From an uncultured Alphaproteobacteria bacterium (lineage in GTDB: Bacteria > Pseudomonadota > Alphaproteobacteria > Bin65), in assembly GCA_947259335.1 (NCBI GenBank), contig CAMYMQ010000444.1, positions 1-64,000 of the forward strand: DNA of 64,000 nucleotides, read 5' to 3'. The translations under genes and the position numbers were made by a program. The notes beneath the pieces are model-generated. The model made no database searches, had not been told where the DNA came from, and saw nothing but the letters and a program-made list of their open reading frames with translations. Below are positions 1-7,809 of the stretch, in pieces; positions within the stretch are counted from its first letter, which is position 1; each line of letters starts with the position of its first letter.

Positions 1-277
1 CGCCACATTTAGGCTGCTGTTGAAGTTTCTCATGCCCATTCCATTTTGAATGGGAGGCAACACCGCTCAGATTGGAGTCGCCATGATAGTTTTTTTGGGA
101 TTCGTTGCCATCGCCGCTCAACCTCATTTAATAGATCGTGACAGTTGGTAGCTTGTGTGGCTCTGGGTTCTATCCTATTTGCTACCCGCAAATGTTGCCT
201 TGACAGAGCCCGCCAACATCAACCGAGTTGCGATTAAATTCTCTGAGCAGTCCTTCTGGCACACTTTGATGTGTTAA
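1..277. other. left-edge segment without a recognisable gene
   Basis: No ORF with coding character, RNA gene or repeat is visible here. It lies downstream of the minus-strand methyltransferase gene. Confidence 0.5.
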
Positions 278-898
278 CTAATTCTGAAAAGGCACAGGAC
301 GCAATTTTAGCATCTTTATACTATCAGTATAGACGAAGCATGAGCCTATAAGTTCGAGCCCGGCTGCCTGGACATAACTCTCCGTGTCACGGTCAAAGGC
401 GGCAGCGTAGACCAAGCGAACCCAAGGGGCCCATATGCGCATAACGAAGCGACGCCAAGGATCAGCCGAGTAGCAGTATTCGAGCAACCGGATTGTGCCG
501 TCCGGCTTGCAAATCCGCGCCAGTTCACGCAGCGCTGGCAGTTGCTGCTCCGGGGTCAGGACGCAGAATAGAAAAGTCGCGACGACATGATCAAAATAGC
601 CGTCCGGAAACTTGGTCTTTATCACGTCCATTTCATACAGATCTACGGCAATTCCAAGCTTATCGCGCCGTCGGCGCCCGCGTTCCAACATTTTTGGGCT
701 ATTATCGATCGCAATAATTTCCGCACCTTCGGGGTAAAATTCAATGTTTCTGCCGGTACCGACCCCTGCATCGAGTATTTTGCCGGCTAGGTCGGCAAAA
801 AGCTTGGATCGAATGGAGCGATAGCGTCGCCGCTCGAATGGCAGATCGAGCAGGTCATATAGCCGCGCGATACGGTTGTAGGTTTCTTTGGTTCCCAT
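278..898 (-). CDS. class I SAM-dependent methyltransferase (UbiE/PmtA-like)
   Basis: The 206-residue product has a Rossmann-type methyltransferase core. Motif I is LDAGVGTGRN at about residue 40, followed by an acidic strand end (IAIDNS), a motif-IV-like FDHVVATF segment and a post-core RLLEY strand. Length and order resemble small UbiE or phospholipid N-methyltransferase relatives, but no residue fixes the substrate. The ORF track begins at a TTG (940). The ATG at 898 (MGTKETYNRIARLYD) is the better start because it begins exactly at the family's N-terminal helix, although no clear Shine-Dalgarno sequence precedes either. It stands alone at the left edge of the accessory region. Confidence 0.75.
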   Translation of the reverse strand: MGTKETYNRIARLYDLLDLPFERRRYRSIRSKLFADLAGKILDAGVGTGRNIEFYPEGAEIIAIDNSPKMLERGRRRRDKLGIAVDLYEMDVIKTKFPDGYFDHVVATFLFCVLTPEQQLPALRELARICKPDGTIRLLEYCYSADPWRRFVMRIWAPWVRLVYAAAFDRDTESYVQAAGLELIGSCFVYTDSIKMLKLRPVPFQN

Positions 899-1447
899 AA
901 GGATGTTAGATCGCAGGCATACGTTCGGGGAGCAAGTCAAATCGGCAACGCAATCGCAACCAATGCATCTCCATCGCCGAGCAGAATGCGTTCAATGTGG
1001 TGCGTTCAATGCTTGGTATCGATTGAGTGCTCTGGCCCAATTTTCTTGGCTGACCAGCCCCTATATCCTTTCGCCTGCTGCGAACTGAGAATTGCTCGTC
1101 CGTAGCCGCATCAGATGCAATTTGAGCCCTGAAGCCGGCCTTATACTATTTGCGTTTCCTCATTGCTGATCTCCCCTCGACGAGGGCCAGCAGACGTCCA
1201 AATGCTAGCCCGCGTCTGTATCCGATTTCTGTAGAGTAGCTCGCGATGATGTAGCCAAGGATCGCTTGTTGGCCCGACGCCACCTGCTTCACGATCTTCC
1301 TGTCGCAAGGTGCGAACAGTCGGCCCGCGAATCGTTTCGACCTCTGCTTGACCGTGGAGCCATTCGCTGATCAAACTGTTTCGCAGTTGCGGGCCGATAT
1401 TGGTCAGTGTTGTCGGACCGATCTCTAGCATTATTGGGGAGGGTACG
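899..1447. other. intergenic stretch, nothing recognised
   Basis: About 550 bases lie between the divergent methyltransferase and CBS-BON genes. ORF-track entries here are short, overlap on both strands and match no family I know. The promoters of both flanking genes should lie here, but I cannot assign boxes with confidence. Confidence 0.45.
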
Positions 1448-2146
1448 ATGCGTGCTGGCGATGTCATGACTCGAAACGTCGCGACGGTGAGCCCGGAAAC
1501 CACAATCGACAAAATCGTCGAGACGTTGATGAACCGCCACATCAGCGCGGTCCCGGTCGTTGACGACACTGGCCGGGTGGTCGGTATCGTCAGCGAGGGC
1601 GACCTGGTGCGGCGCCAAGAGCTGGGTACAGAAAAGCATCCGACCTGGTGGCTCCGGCTGATCGCCACCCCCGACGCTGACGCACACGACTACCTCAAAT
1701 CCCATGGCATCCACGCCAAGAATATCATGACCAAGGACGTGGTCACGGTATCCGAGGACACAGACCTAGCGAAGGTGGCAGACCTCATCGAGAACAACAG
1801 AATCAAGAGGGTTCCGGTATTGCGCGATGGCAAGCTTCTGGGACTAGTCAGCCGCGCGGACATAATCCGCGGACTTGCGGCGCACAAGGCGCCGCTACCG
1901 GTGCCGTCCAAGGATGATGCCGCCTTGCGCGGAGCGATCGAGAAAGGGATTGGGGATGGGACCGGCGCCCGCTCTTACGCGACCAATATCATCGTCACGG
2001 AGGGGATCGTGCATCTGTGGGGCGCCGTCGATTCGGCTGAAGTGAAAGAGGCAATGAGGGTCGCTGCCGAACGGATCGCCGGGGAGGGTAAGGTCGAAGA
2101 CCACCTCGCCATCATCAGTCCGACCTATTCTTCAGGCTGGATTTAG
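1448..2146 (+). CDS. CBS-pair and BON domain protein
   Basis: The 232-residue product has two CBS motifs (about residues 1-60 and 75-130), each starting with a DVMT/NIMT signature and carrying HISAVPVVDD or IKRVPVL cores. A BON domain follows at about 160-225 (NIIVTEGIVHLWGAVDS). CBS pairs usually bind adenosine nucleotides and BON domains bind membranes or lipids, so a cytosolic energy-sensing role is plausible but unproven. The ATG at 1448 is chosen over the track start (1400) because GGGAGG lies 5-10 nt upstream and the first CBS motif starts at residue 3. A close paralogue lies convergently at 2811-3515. In alphaproteobacteria such genes often belong to low-oxygen regulons, which fits the PHB/acetate genes nearby. 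Confidence 0.9.
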   Translation: MRAGDVMTRNVATVSPETTIDKIVETLMNRHISAVPVVDDTGRVVGIVSEGDLVRRQELGTEKHPTWWLRLIATPDADAHDYLKSHGIHAKNIMTKDVVTVSEDTDLAKVADLIENNRIKRVPVLRDGKLLGLVSRADIIRGLAAHKAPLPVPSKDDAALRGAIEKGIGDGTGARSYATNIIVTEGIVHLWGAVDSAEVKEAMRVAAERIAGEGKVEDHLAIISPTYSSGWI

Positions 2147-2301
2147 TAAGCGCAACGTCGGCGCTTGGCGCTTCTGCATGGCCTCATTCGGCAGACCGGC
2201 AAAGGACGACGCCAAAGCGGTGTCGCCCTATCTTGTGGGCGATGTCGCGGATCAACCGACCCAGGCGGTGCGCAGAAAGCGGCGTTCGCGGTTACTCCGC
2301 T

Positions 2302-2520
2302 TTAACCATTTTGGCGTGAGCGCCGCGGCCGGCCCTCAGAGTATTGCGATTGGCCTCGCGAACGAAAGAACTGCCACAGCCGACCGCTGATGGCCTTGGC
2401 CTGCTCGCCTAGCTGATGGATGGCTGCGAGCATCAGTTCGATATTCCGGGGCGGATCGCGTTCTTCGGCCAAAGCAATTTGACTGTGACTTGAATCGAAG
2501 GGATTCCCAAACGGTCTCAT
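2302..2520 (-). CDS. small hypothetical protein (72 aa)
   Basis: This is a candidate short gene between the two CBS-BON paralogues. The ATG at 2520 is preceded by AAAGGTG at a workable distance. The product has a helical middle (IELMLAAIHQLGEQAKAIS) and a basic tail. I recognise no family. The support is the ribosome-binding site and a plausible amphipathic helix, and it could be a chance ORF. Confidence 0.35.
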   Translation of the reverse strand: MRPFGNPFDSSHSQIALAEERDPPRNIELMLAAIHQLGEQAKAISGRLWQFFRSRGQSQYSEGRPRRSRQNG

Positions 2521-2810
2521 TTGTGAATCACCTTTTCGGAGGTCGATCACGGGCAAGCATACTCGCAGGATCTTCAGGAACGGGTCGTGGCTACGGAACC
2601 GATCACTATTCGGCGGGGGCGGCCGAGCGTCTGTTCGGCATCAGCGCGGGGTCGTGCGGCTGGTATCGGCCGGGCGCCGCGCTGACGCCGAAAAGAATCC
2701 AGATCGCTGGCTTCGCGCGCCAAAATTCGAGCAACCCGCAATATCGATTAGTTGGCCAGATCGAAAAGCAACTCTGCCTCAACCGCTTGCGTGTTGCTCC
2801 CGAACATCTC
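2521..2810. other. intergenic stretch upstream of the small ORF
   Basis: Nothing recognisable. The overlapping ORFs on both strands (2490-3461 plus, 2606-2971 minus) look like high-GC shadows of the CBS-BON gene and its flank. Confidence 0.4.
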
Positions 2811-3515
2811 TTACTCAGCGTACATCGTGGCGCGCACGAGATCTCCAAATACGCCAAGATGATCGACGACCTTGGCGGCACCTGCGATAGTCTCGGCGGC
2901 GACCCGGACCGCTTTCTTCTCCTGCTCGGAATCCGTCGCGCCCCAAAGGTGAACGACGCCGCCGGTAACAATCACGTTAAGAAACTCTGTTCGTGCCCCG
3001 GTCTCTTTGGCGATCACCTTGGTAACCGCATCGCCCAACGCAACGTCATCGCTGGATGGAGTCGGCAGCAACTGCTTGTGAGCGGCGAGGCCCCGTATCA
3101 GGTCAGCGCGGCTGACAATACCGACGAGCGCCCCTCCGTCGACAACCGGCATGCGCTTTACGCGGTGGCGTTCCAACAGAGTGGCAATCTCGTCGAGTGG
3201 CGTCTCCGGATTGATGGTAATAACCTTGCCCGTCATCACATCACCGGCGCGCCGTCCGTGAGACTTGACATAATCTTCAGCTTTATCTTGTGGCGTCGTC
3301 AAGAGTTGAAGCCACCAACTGCGATGCTGCTCAGTGCCGATTTCCTGCTGATGGATCAAATCGCCTTCACTGACAATACCGACGACTATACCGTTGCCAT
3401 CAACAACGGGTACCGCGCTGATATGCCGGCTCATAAGGATCTTGGCAACGTCCTCGATTGAGGTTTCTGGGACCACTGTCGCGACGTTTCGCGACATCAC
3501 ATCTTTTGCGCGCAT
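2811..3515 (-). CDS. CBS-pair and BON domain protein, second copy
   Basis: This 234-residue paralogue of the 1448-2146 product shares the same layout: two CBS motifs (DVMSRNVATV, DVMTGKVITI), the IRGLAAHK linker, then a BON domain (NVIVTGGVVHLWGATDS). The ATG at 3515 is preceded by AGAGGAGC, a good ribosome-binding site. The two genes converge on each other across about 660 bp. Probable function is the same as for the partner: nucleotide sensing by the CBS pair coupled to a BON domain. The duplication is old, since the proteins differ throughout while keeping the motif positions. Confidence 0.9.
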   Translation of the reverse strand: MRAKDVMSRNVATVVPETSIEDVAKILMSRHISAVPVVDGNGIVVGIVSEGDLIHQQEIGTEQHRSWWLQLLTTPQDKAEDYVKSHGRRAGDVMTGKVITINPETPLDEIATLLERHRVKRMPVVDGGALVGIVSRADLIRGLAAHKQLLPTPSSDDVALGDAVTKVIAKETGARTEFLNVIVTGGVVHLWGATDSEQEKKAVRVAAETIAGAAKVVDHLGVFGDLVRATMYAE

Positions 3516-3641
3516 TCTCTGCTCCTCTCGTATAAAGTTTAGGCGATTTGACCAACGTCGCTACGGGGTCCTGTCTAGCGGTAATGCCTTGCCAGGCTCG
3601 ATTCATTGCGCAGTGCAGTTGACGCTATGGTATCGCGGCCA

Positions 3642-4547
3642 TCAAGAGCGCTTTGCCCCCTGCTTTTCTGACAATTCCCGCTCTTTGAATTGAACAAAAG
3701 AAATTCCAACAAGTACGAGGATTGCACCTGCTCCTTGCATCCATCCAAGTTTCTCCTCGAACCAAATCGCACCGATCGCCAGCCCGAATATGGGAACCAA
3801 GAATGTGAACACATTCGCCTGATTGAGTTGAACATGTTCCAGGGCGGTGAACCATAGCCAGAATGCTGCTGACGTGCCAAACACCGAAAGCGCGACAAGG
3901 ACCGTCACGAACTTCGTCGACCATGCCGTTGACGAAAAGTGCTCGGTCGACAATGACAACAGCATCAGGGGTATCGCTCCAAGCAACAGTTGAAAGCCCA
4001 TGGCCATGATGGCATCGACACGGCCGGTCAGACGTTTGATCGCAATGTTGCCGATCGCCACCCCGGTAGCTGCGAGGGCGACATATGCAATGCCAAATGT
4101 ATAACCTCGGCTGTCGCCAGAGGCGAACCCCGGCCAGGCGATAACCACGATGCCGCCGAGCCCGAGGATCAATCCGATCTTGCCGATCGACTTCAGGCGT
4201 TCTCCCAGGAAGAGATACGCCAGCATCGCGGCGACAAGCGGTTGTGCGTTTGCGACAACCGTAGCGAGGCCGGGCGACACGAATTCCGCCGCGTGAAACA
4301 TACCGAAAAAGCCCAGTGTCGTCGCACCGAGTGCAACCACCGCAATCAATCCCCACAGTCGTGCGCCTCGCGGGACCGGGCGCCGCAAGATTACGCCGAG
4401 TGCAATAAGGGAGATACCTGCGAGCGCGGCGCGCAGGGCTGCGAATGCGAGATGAGGAGCCAGGTCGAGGCCGACGGTAATAAGCGGAAAGCAGGCTGCC
4501 CAAAGGACCATTACTGCAACGAGGCGAGATGCTTCGACGATAGTCAT
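3642..4547 (-). CDS. EamA-family (DMT) transporter
   Basis: This integral membrane protein of about 301 residues has ten hydrophobic segments in two five-helix repeats, as in drug/metabolite transporters. The first repeat ends with the AMLAYLFLGERL motif and the second with GAIWFEEKLGWMQ, the usual EamA pattern. The substrate cannot be told from sequence; amino-acid or metabolite export is typical. Start is uncertain: the track uses TTG at 4583, ATG codons lie at 4571 and 4547, and none has a strong Shine-Dalgarno sequence. I prefer 4547 because it sits just before the first membrane helix. Confidence 0.85.
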   Translation of the reverse strand: MTIVEASRLVAVMVLWAACFPLITVGLDLAPHLAFAALRAALAGISLIALGVILRRPVPRGARLWGLIAVVALGATTLGFFGMFHAAEFVSPGLATVVANAQPLVAAMLAYLFLGERLKSIGKIGLILGLGGIVVIAWPGFASGDSRGYTFGIAYVALAATGVAIGNIAIKRLTGRVDAIMAMGFQLLLGAIPLMLLSLSTEHFSSTAWSTKFVTVLVALSVFGTSAAFWLWFTALEHVQLNQANVFTFLVPIFGLAIGAIWFEEKLGWMQGAGAILVLVGISFVQFKERELSEKQGAKRS

Positions 4548-4700
4548 ACCGAACGCCCAAGAATGAAGCATGATCCGCGGCAAATACGACTTCGACCACC
4601 CTGGAATATCACGGTTTTTTCGACATCGACTGCGCCGGCGCGACGCGTTTCAGCCAAGAAACTTCTAAACTCGATATCAAGGCCACTGTCACGACTATAA

Positions 4701-4883
4701 CTAATCCTCTTTGGCAAATATATTTTTTTGCCGGGACTGCTTTCTTGGCTCGACCGTCTCCACTGGCGCGGATACATCGTGCCTCGCAACCACGCCGACA
4801 AGTATCTGGACAATAACGAGTAACATCGCTGTGGCGACGACCCAACGTCTGGTGCGGGCTCTATATGCTATTTCGTTTTGCAT
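4701..4883 (-). CDS. small single-pass membrane protein (60 aa)
   Basis: A short ORF begins at the ATG at 4883 and encodes a basic N-terminus, one clear membrane helix (WVVATAMLLVIVQILVGVV) and a charged tail. No family is recognised. It follows nhaA in the same direction with a 20-nt gap, so it may be co-transcribed. The hydrophobic segment argues for a real gene; the weak ribosome-binding site argues against. Confidence 0.4.
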   Translation of the reverse strand: MQNEIAYRARTRRWVVATAMLLVIVQILVGVVARHDVSAPVETVEPRKQSRQKNIFAKED

Positions 4884-4903
4884 GGTACCCGAGATTTTTA
4901 GTT

Positions 4904-6133
4904 TTATGCCTTATTGATCTTCGAAGCGCTGCAATCATTTTGACGGGCACGTTTGTTAGACGAAGATTGTTCTTTTTGTCTTCGGAAATGTAGATGAAGC
5001 CAAAGTAATCCGATCACAGCGGAGATCGTCGAACCCGTTAGTATTGCGAGTCTGGCCGACGCGGAGATCGCCGGATCTCGAAATGCCAACACCGAGACGA
5101 AGAGGCTCAGGGTAAAGCCAATTCCGGCAAGAGGTGCCACCGCGATCAGCGTATTCCAGGTTAAGCCAGGGGGTAAGGCTGCCACGCCCAGCCGAATGCC
5201 GATCCACGAAGCTGTGACAATTCCCAGCGGCTTGCCAACGATCAACGCCAAAGCAACGCCGATGGCGACGGGGCCCAGGGCGGTTGCCGCTGTAACCCGG
5301 TCGAACGAGATGCCCGCATTGAAGAAGGCGAAGAGTGGAACGATGAATATGGCACACCACGGATGCAGATGGCGCTCGACCACGCGAAGCGGCGATCGGT
5401 GGGAACGCCCGGAAACGCGGATCGGCACGGCCAGACCGATCACCACCCCCGCAAGCGCCGAATCGACCCCCGACTTCAACATACCGACCCACAGAACCAA
5501 ACCGATCAGGACATAGGCAGCCACCCAGGTGGCTCGCAGCCTGTTCAAGACGAGCAGAGCAAGCGTGGACCCTGCCACGACGATGAGCGGCGTGGTATGA
5601 ACGCCCTCGCCGTAGAAGACCCCGATGACGAGGACGGCGCCAATGTCGTCGAAGATCGCCAGTGCCGTCAAAAACACGCGAAGAACGACAGGCACGCGGT
5701 CGCGAAGGAGCGCGAGGATACCGATCGCGAGCACGATGTCGGTCGCGGTGGGAATCGCCCATCCACGCAGAGCTTCGGCGTTGGACCAATTGATCGATAC
5801 GTAAATGAGAGCCGGCGCCGCCATGCCTCCGATCGCGGCGATCACGGGAAGCATCGCATGGCGTGAATCCGAGAGATGGCCTTCCAGGAATTGACGTTTG
5901 ATCTCCAGGCCGACGAGCAAAAAGAAAAAGACCATGAGGCCTTGGTTTATCCATTGCGCAAGTGGCCGCTCGATGAGCAGTGGGCCAAGCCGAATATGGA
6001 TCGGCGCATGATGAAGCGCTTCATAATAAGGGGCGAGCGGGGAATTGGCGGTGATCAGGGCTAACGCGATCGCCCCGAGCATGAGAATCCCGGACGTACG
6101 TTCGTAGCGAAAGAGCTTTTTGGTCTTTGCCAA
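4904..6133 (-). CDS. nhaA: Na+/H+ antiporter NhaA
   Basis: The 409-residue polytopic inner-membrane protein matches NhaA over its whole length. The pump's key acidic residues are present: PTATDIVLAIG (equivalent of Asp133 in E. coli) and AIFDDIGAVLVI (Asp163/Asp164). The C-terminal GIGFTLSLFV segment is also typical. NhaA exchanges two protons for one sodium ion at alkaline pH. The C-terminal tail (about 25 residues, rich in K, R, Q and S) is longer than in the E. coli protein. The gene has its own upstream region of about 360 bp. Confidence 0.95.
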   Translation of the reverse strand: MAKTKKLFRYERTSGILMLGAIALALITANSPLAPYYEALHHAPIHIRLGPLLIERPLAQWINQGLMVFFFLLVGLEIKRQFLEGHLSDSRHAMLPVIAAIGGMAAPALIYVSINWSNAEALRGWAIPTATDIVLAIGILALLRDRVPVVLRVFLTALAIFDDIGAVLVIGVFYGEGVHTTPLIVVAGSTLALLVLNRLRATWVAAYVLIGLVLWVGMLKSGVDSALAGVVIGLAVPIRVSGRSHRSPLRVVERHLHPWCAIFIVPLFAFFNAGISFDRVTAATALGPVAIGVALALIVGKPLGIVTASWIGIRLGVAALPPGLTWNTLIAVAPLAGIGFTLSLFVSVLAFRDPAISASARLAILTGSTISAVIGLLWLHLHFRRQKEQSSSNKRARQNDCSASKINKA

Positions 6134-6492
6134 TGAGTCAGTCTTTCCAAATACCAGAAATGGATAAGAACATACGTGTTTAGGATCGCTAGAGTCTCGA
6201 TCGTGCGATCAGATATCTCCTCCGCGCAAGTCGTGCGTTCTCAAAATTTGGTCGCACAGTATTCTTTCCCCGATCGATTCCCATGGCTTTCGATCGCCCC
6301 AAAGCAAGTGCCGCATCGGAAGTTTCCTCTATTCAATGCGACCGTTCTCAACCGACACGGCGTCTCCTTGTGCCACCGCATTCGTCGCTCTGGGGCGCGT
6401 TCGGCTTTTCGAGAGTCTCGAATGCTCGTCAACTCGCCGGTCTTAGCATTGAGTGCGGTATTGAGCTCGGGAGGTCATGGTTTCCGTTCAGA
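6134..6492. other. intergenic stretch between nhaA and the PHB/copper gene run
   Basis: About 360 bases without a believable gene. It should contain the nhaA promoter on the minus strand and the 3' end of the long minus-strand gene run. No strong hairpin-plus-T-run is evident. Confidence 0.45.
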
Positions 6493-7146
6493 TTATTCGT
6501 GAGATCTTGAAGCCCGGCTAAAGCGGGGCATAAAGCCCGGAACGTCGTTCGCGTAGCGCGAATATCGAGATCCGAACTCGGCCAAGGCGTCGCGCTCCTC
6601 GTTGCGCGCAAGGCGCCAATACATCCAGACAAGAATGGGGAACATCGCGAGCGTGAGGATTGTCGGCCACTGCAGCAGGAACCCGAACATGACCAGGATG
6701 AAGCCGAGATATTGAGGGTGTCGCATCCGGGCGTAGGGACCGGATGTCGCCAACTCGTGATTTCGTTGCGCCGTATGGAGCACAGACCAGGCCGTCGCGA
6801 TCAACCAGAACCCTCCACCGATGAAAACGAAGCTCAGGAGATGAAACGGTCCGAAATGGGGGTTTGTCTTCCAACCGAAAACCATCTCGAGCAGGTGGCC
6901 GGCGTCGTGGGCGAACCAATCCACTCCGGGAAATCGACTCTGCAGCCAGCCCGAAAAGAAGTAAATCGTCAGCGGAAAGCCGTACATCTCGGTGAACAAC
7001 GCGACCAGGAAGGCGCTGAAGGCGCCGAACGAGCGCCAGTCGCGTTTTGTCTTAGGCTTGAAGAAGCTGAAGGCGAACAGGATGAAGATCACCGAATTGA
7101 CCACGACGAGGAACCAGAGGCCGTATGCGGAAACCGGTTCCGTCAT
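6493..7146 (-). CDS. isoprenylcysteine carboxyl methyltransferase-like membrane protein
   Basis: The 217-residue product has about five hydrophobic segments and the conserved catalytic-region signature MRHPQYLGF near residue 150, as in bacterial ICMT/NnrU-type proteins. True substrates in bacteria are mostly unknown; some relatives act near nitrite/NO metabolism or heavy-metal genes. It is the last gene of the minus-strand run and overlaps DUF2933 by 4 nt (ATGA), so translation is probably coupled. It stands beside the copper ATPase and cupredoxin genes. Confidence 0.8.
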   Translation of the reverse strand: MTEPVSAYGLWFLVVVNSVIFILFAFSFFKPKTKRDWRSFGAFSAFLVALFTEMYGFPLTIYFFSGWLQSRFPGVDWFAHDAGHLLEMVFGWKTNPHFGPFHLLSFVFIGGGFWLIATAWSVLHTAQRNHELATSGPYARMRHPQYLGFILVMFGFLLQWPTILTLAMFPILVWMYWRLARNEERDALAEFGSRYSRYANDVPGFMPRFSRASRSHE

Positions 7147-7421
7147 GGATGGTCCTTCTCATCGCCTACGCGATCATCCCGGCTCGGAATGCCGCCTTGC
7201 TCCCCGCGATGCGCTCCGTGACCATGATGCATGAATATGTGCATCACAATGCAGATCAGTAGCAGTCCAACCAGCAGGCCATATTCCGTGAGGAGGTGGG
7301 CTCGGTGGTCGTATCCCACCAAAAAAGCTGCAACGATGAAAACCGCGATCAGAGCCGTGCCGATCGGCGTCTTCCAGAAATTGCCCGTCCTTTGTCGGCC
7401 ATGTCTTGAAAGATCCTTCAT
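7143..7421 (-). CDS. DUF2933 small membrane protein
   Basis: The 92-residue protein begins with FWKTPIGTAL and has two hydrophobic segments, then a short His-rich stretch (MHIFMHHGHGAH). This is the DUF2933 pattern often found beside copper or heavy-metal ATPases. The His/Met-rich loop could bind metal, but no role is established. It lies between the cupredoxin gene (10-nt gap) and the methyltransferase gene (4-nt overlap). Confidence 0.8.
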   Translation of the reverse strand: MKDLSRHGRQRTGNFWKTPIGTALIAVFIVAAFLVGYDHRAHLLTEYGLLVGLLLICIVMHIFMHHGHGAHRGEQGGIPSRDDRVGDEKDHP

Positions 7422-7431
7422 CGTCCCCGTC

Positions 7432-7809
7432 CTACTCGACGATCAATCGGCCGCGGAACATGCCCATGGGACAGGCGAACCCGAACTCGCCGGCCTCCTT
7501 GGGCATAAGTTCCACGGCGACGAGTTCGCCCGTGGGCAGATCGGCGCTCTTGTCGAACCCTTCGAAAATGACCTTCTCCGAGCAGGCGGCGGTCTCTTCG
7601 CGGCGAAAGTTGAGCCGAACCGGCTTGCCGCGAGCGACGATCACCGTGTCCGGCGTATAGCCACCCTTCACCAGGATCATCGCTTCCTGATAGCCGCCGC
7701 TGGTTTCGGACGCCCGCGCGCCTTTTGCGCGCTTCAGCCAGAAAAACCAGACGATGAATCCGACGAGCAAGAGCCCAACGAGCAATACGATCCAACGATC
7801 CAAGGTCAT
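7432..7809 (-). CDS. membrane-anchored cupredoxin-domain protein
   Basis: This 125-residue protein has one N-terminal membrane helix ([20 protein letters not shown]) and a periplasmic cupredoxin-like domain. The end [18 protein letters not shown] matches the Cys/Met part of such domains, and a second Cys lies in TAACSEKV. It probably binds copper on the periplasmic side for the adjacent P-type ATPase. The start overlaps the copA stop by 4 nt, showing tight coupling. Confidence 0.85.
   Translation of the reverse strand: MTLDRWIVLLVGLLLVGFIVWFFWLKRAKGARASETSGGYQEAMILVKGGYTPDTVIVARGKPVRLNFRREETAACSEKVIFEGFDKSADLPTGELVAVELMPKEAGEFGFACPMGMFRGRLIVE

Noticed and set aside
2606-2971. Minus-strand ORF overlapping the CBS-BON 3' region, with a plausible-looking C-terminus
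   Set aside because: Most of it overlaps CBS-BON in another frame, and the part outside shows no recognisable motif.
2490-3461. 323-aa plus-strand ORF opposite the second CBS-BON gene
   Set aside because: Antisense to a gene with CBS and BON motifs and a good ribosome-binding site; no family features of its own.
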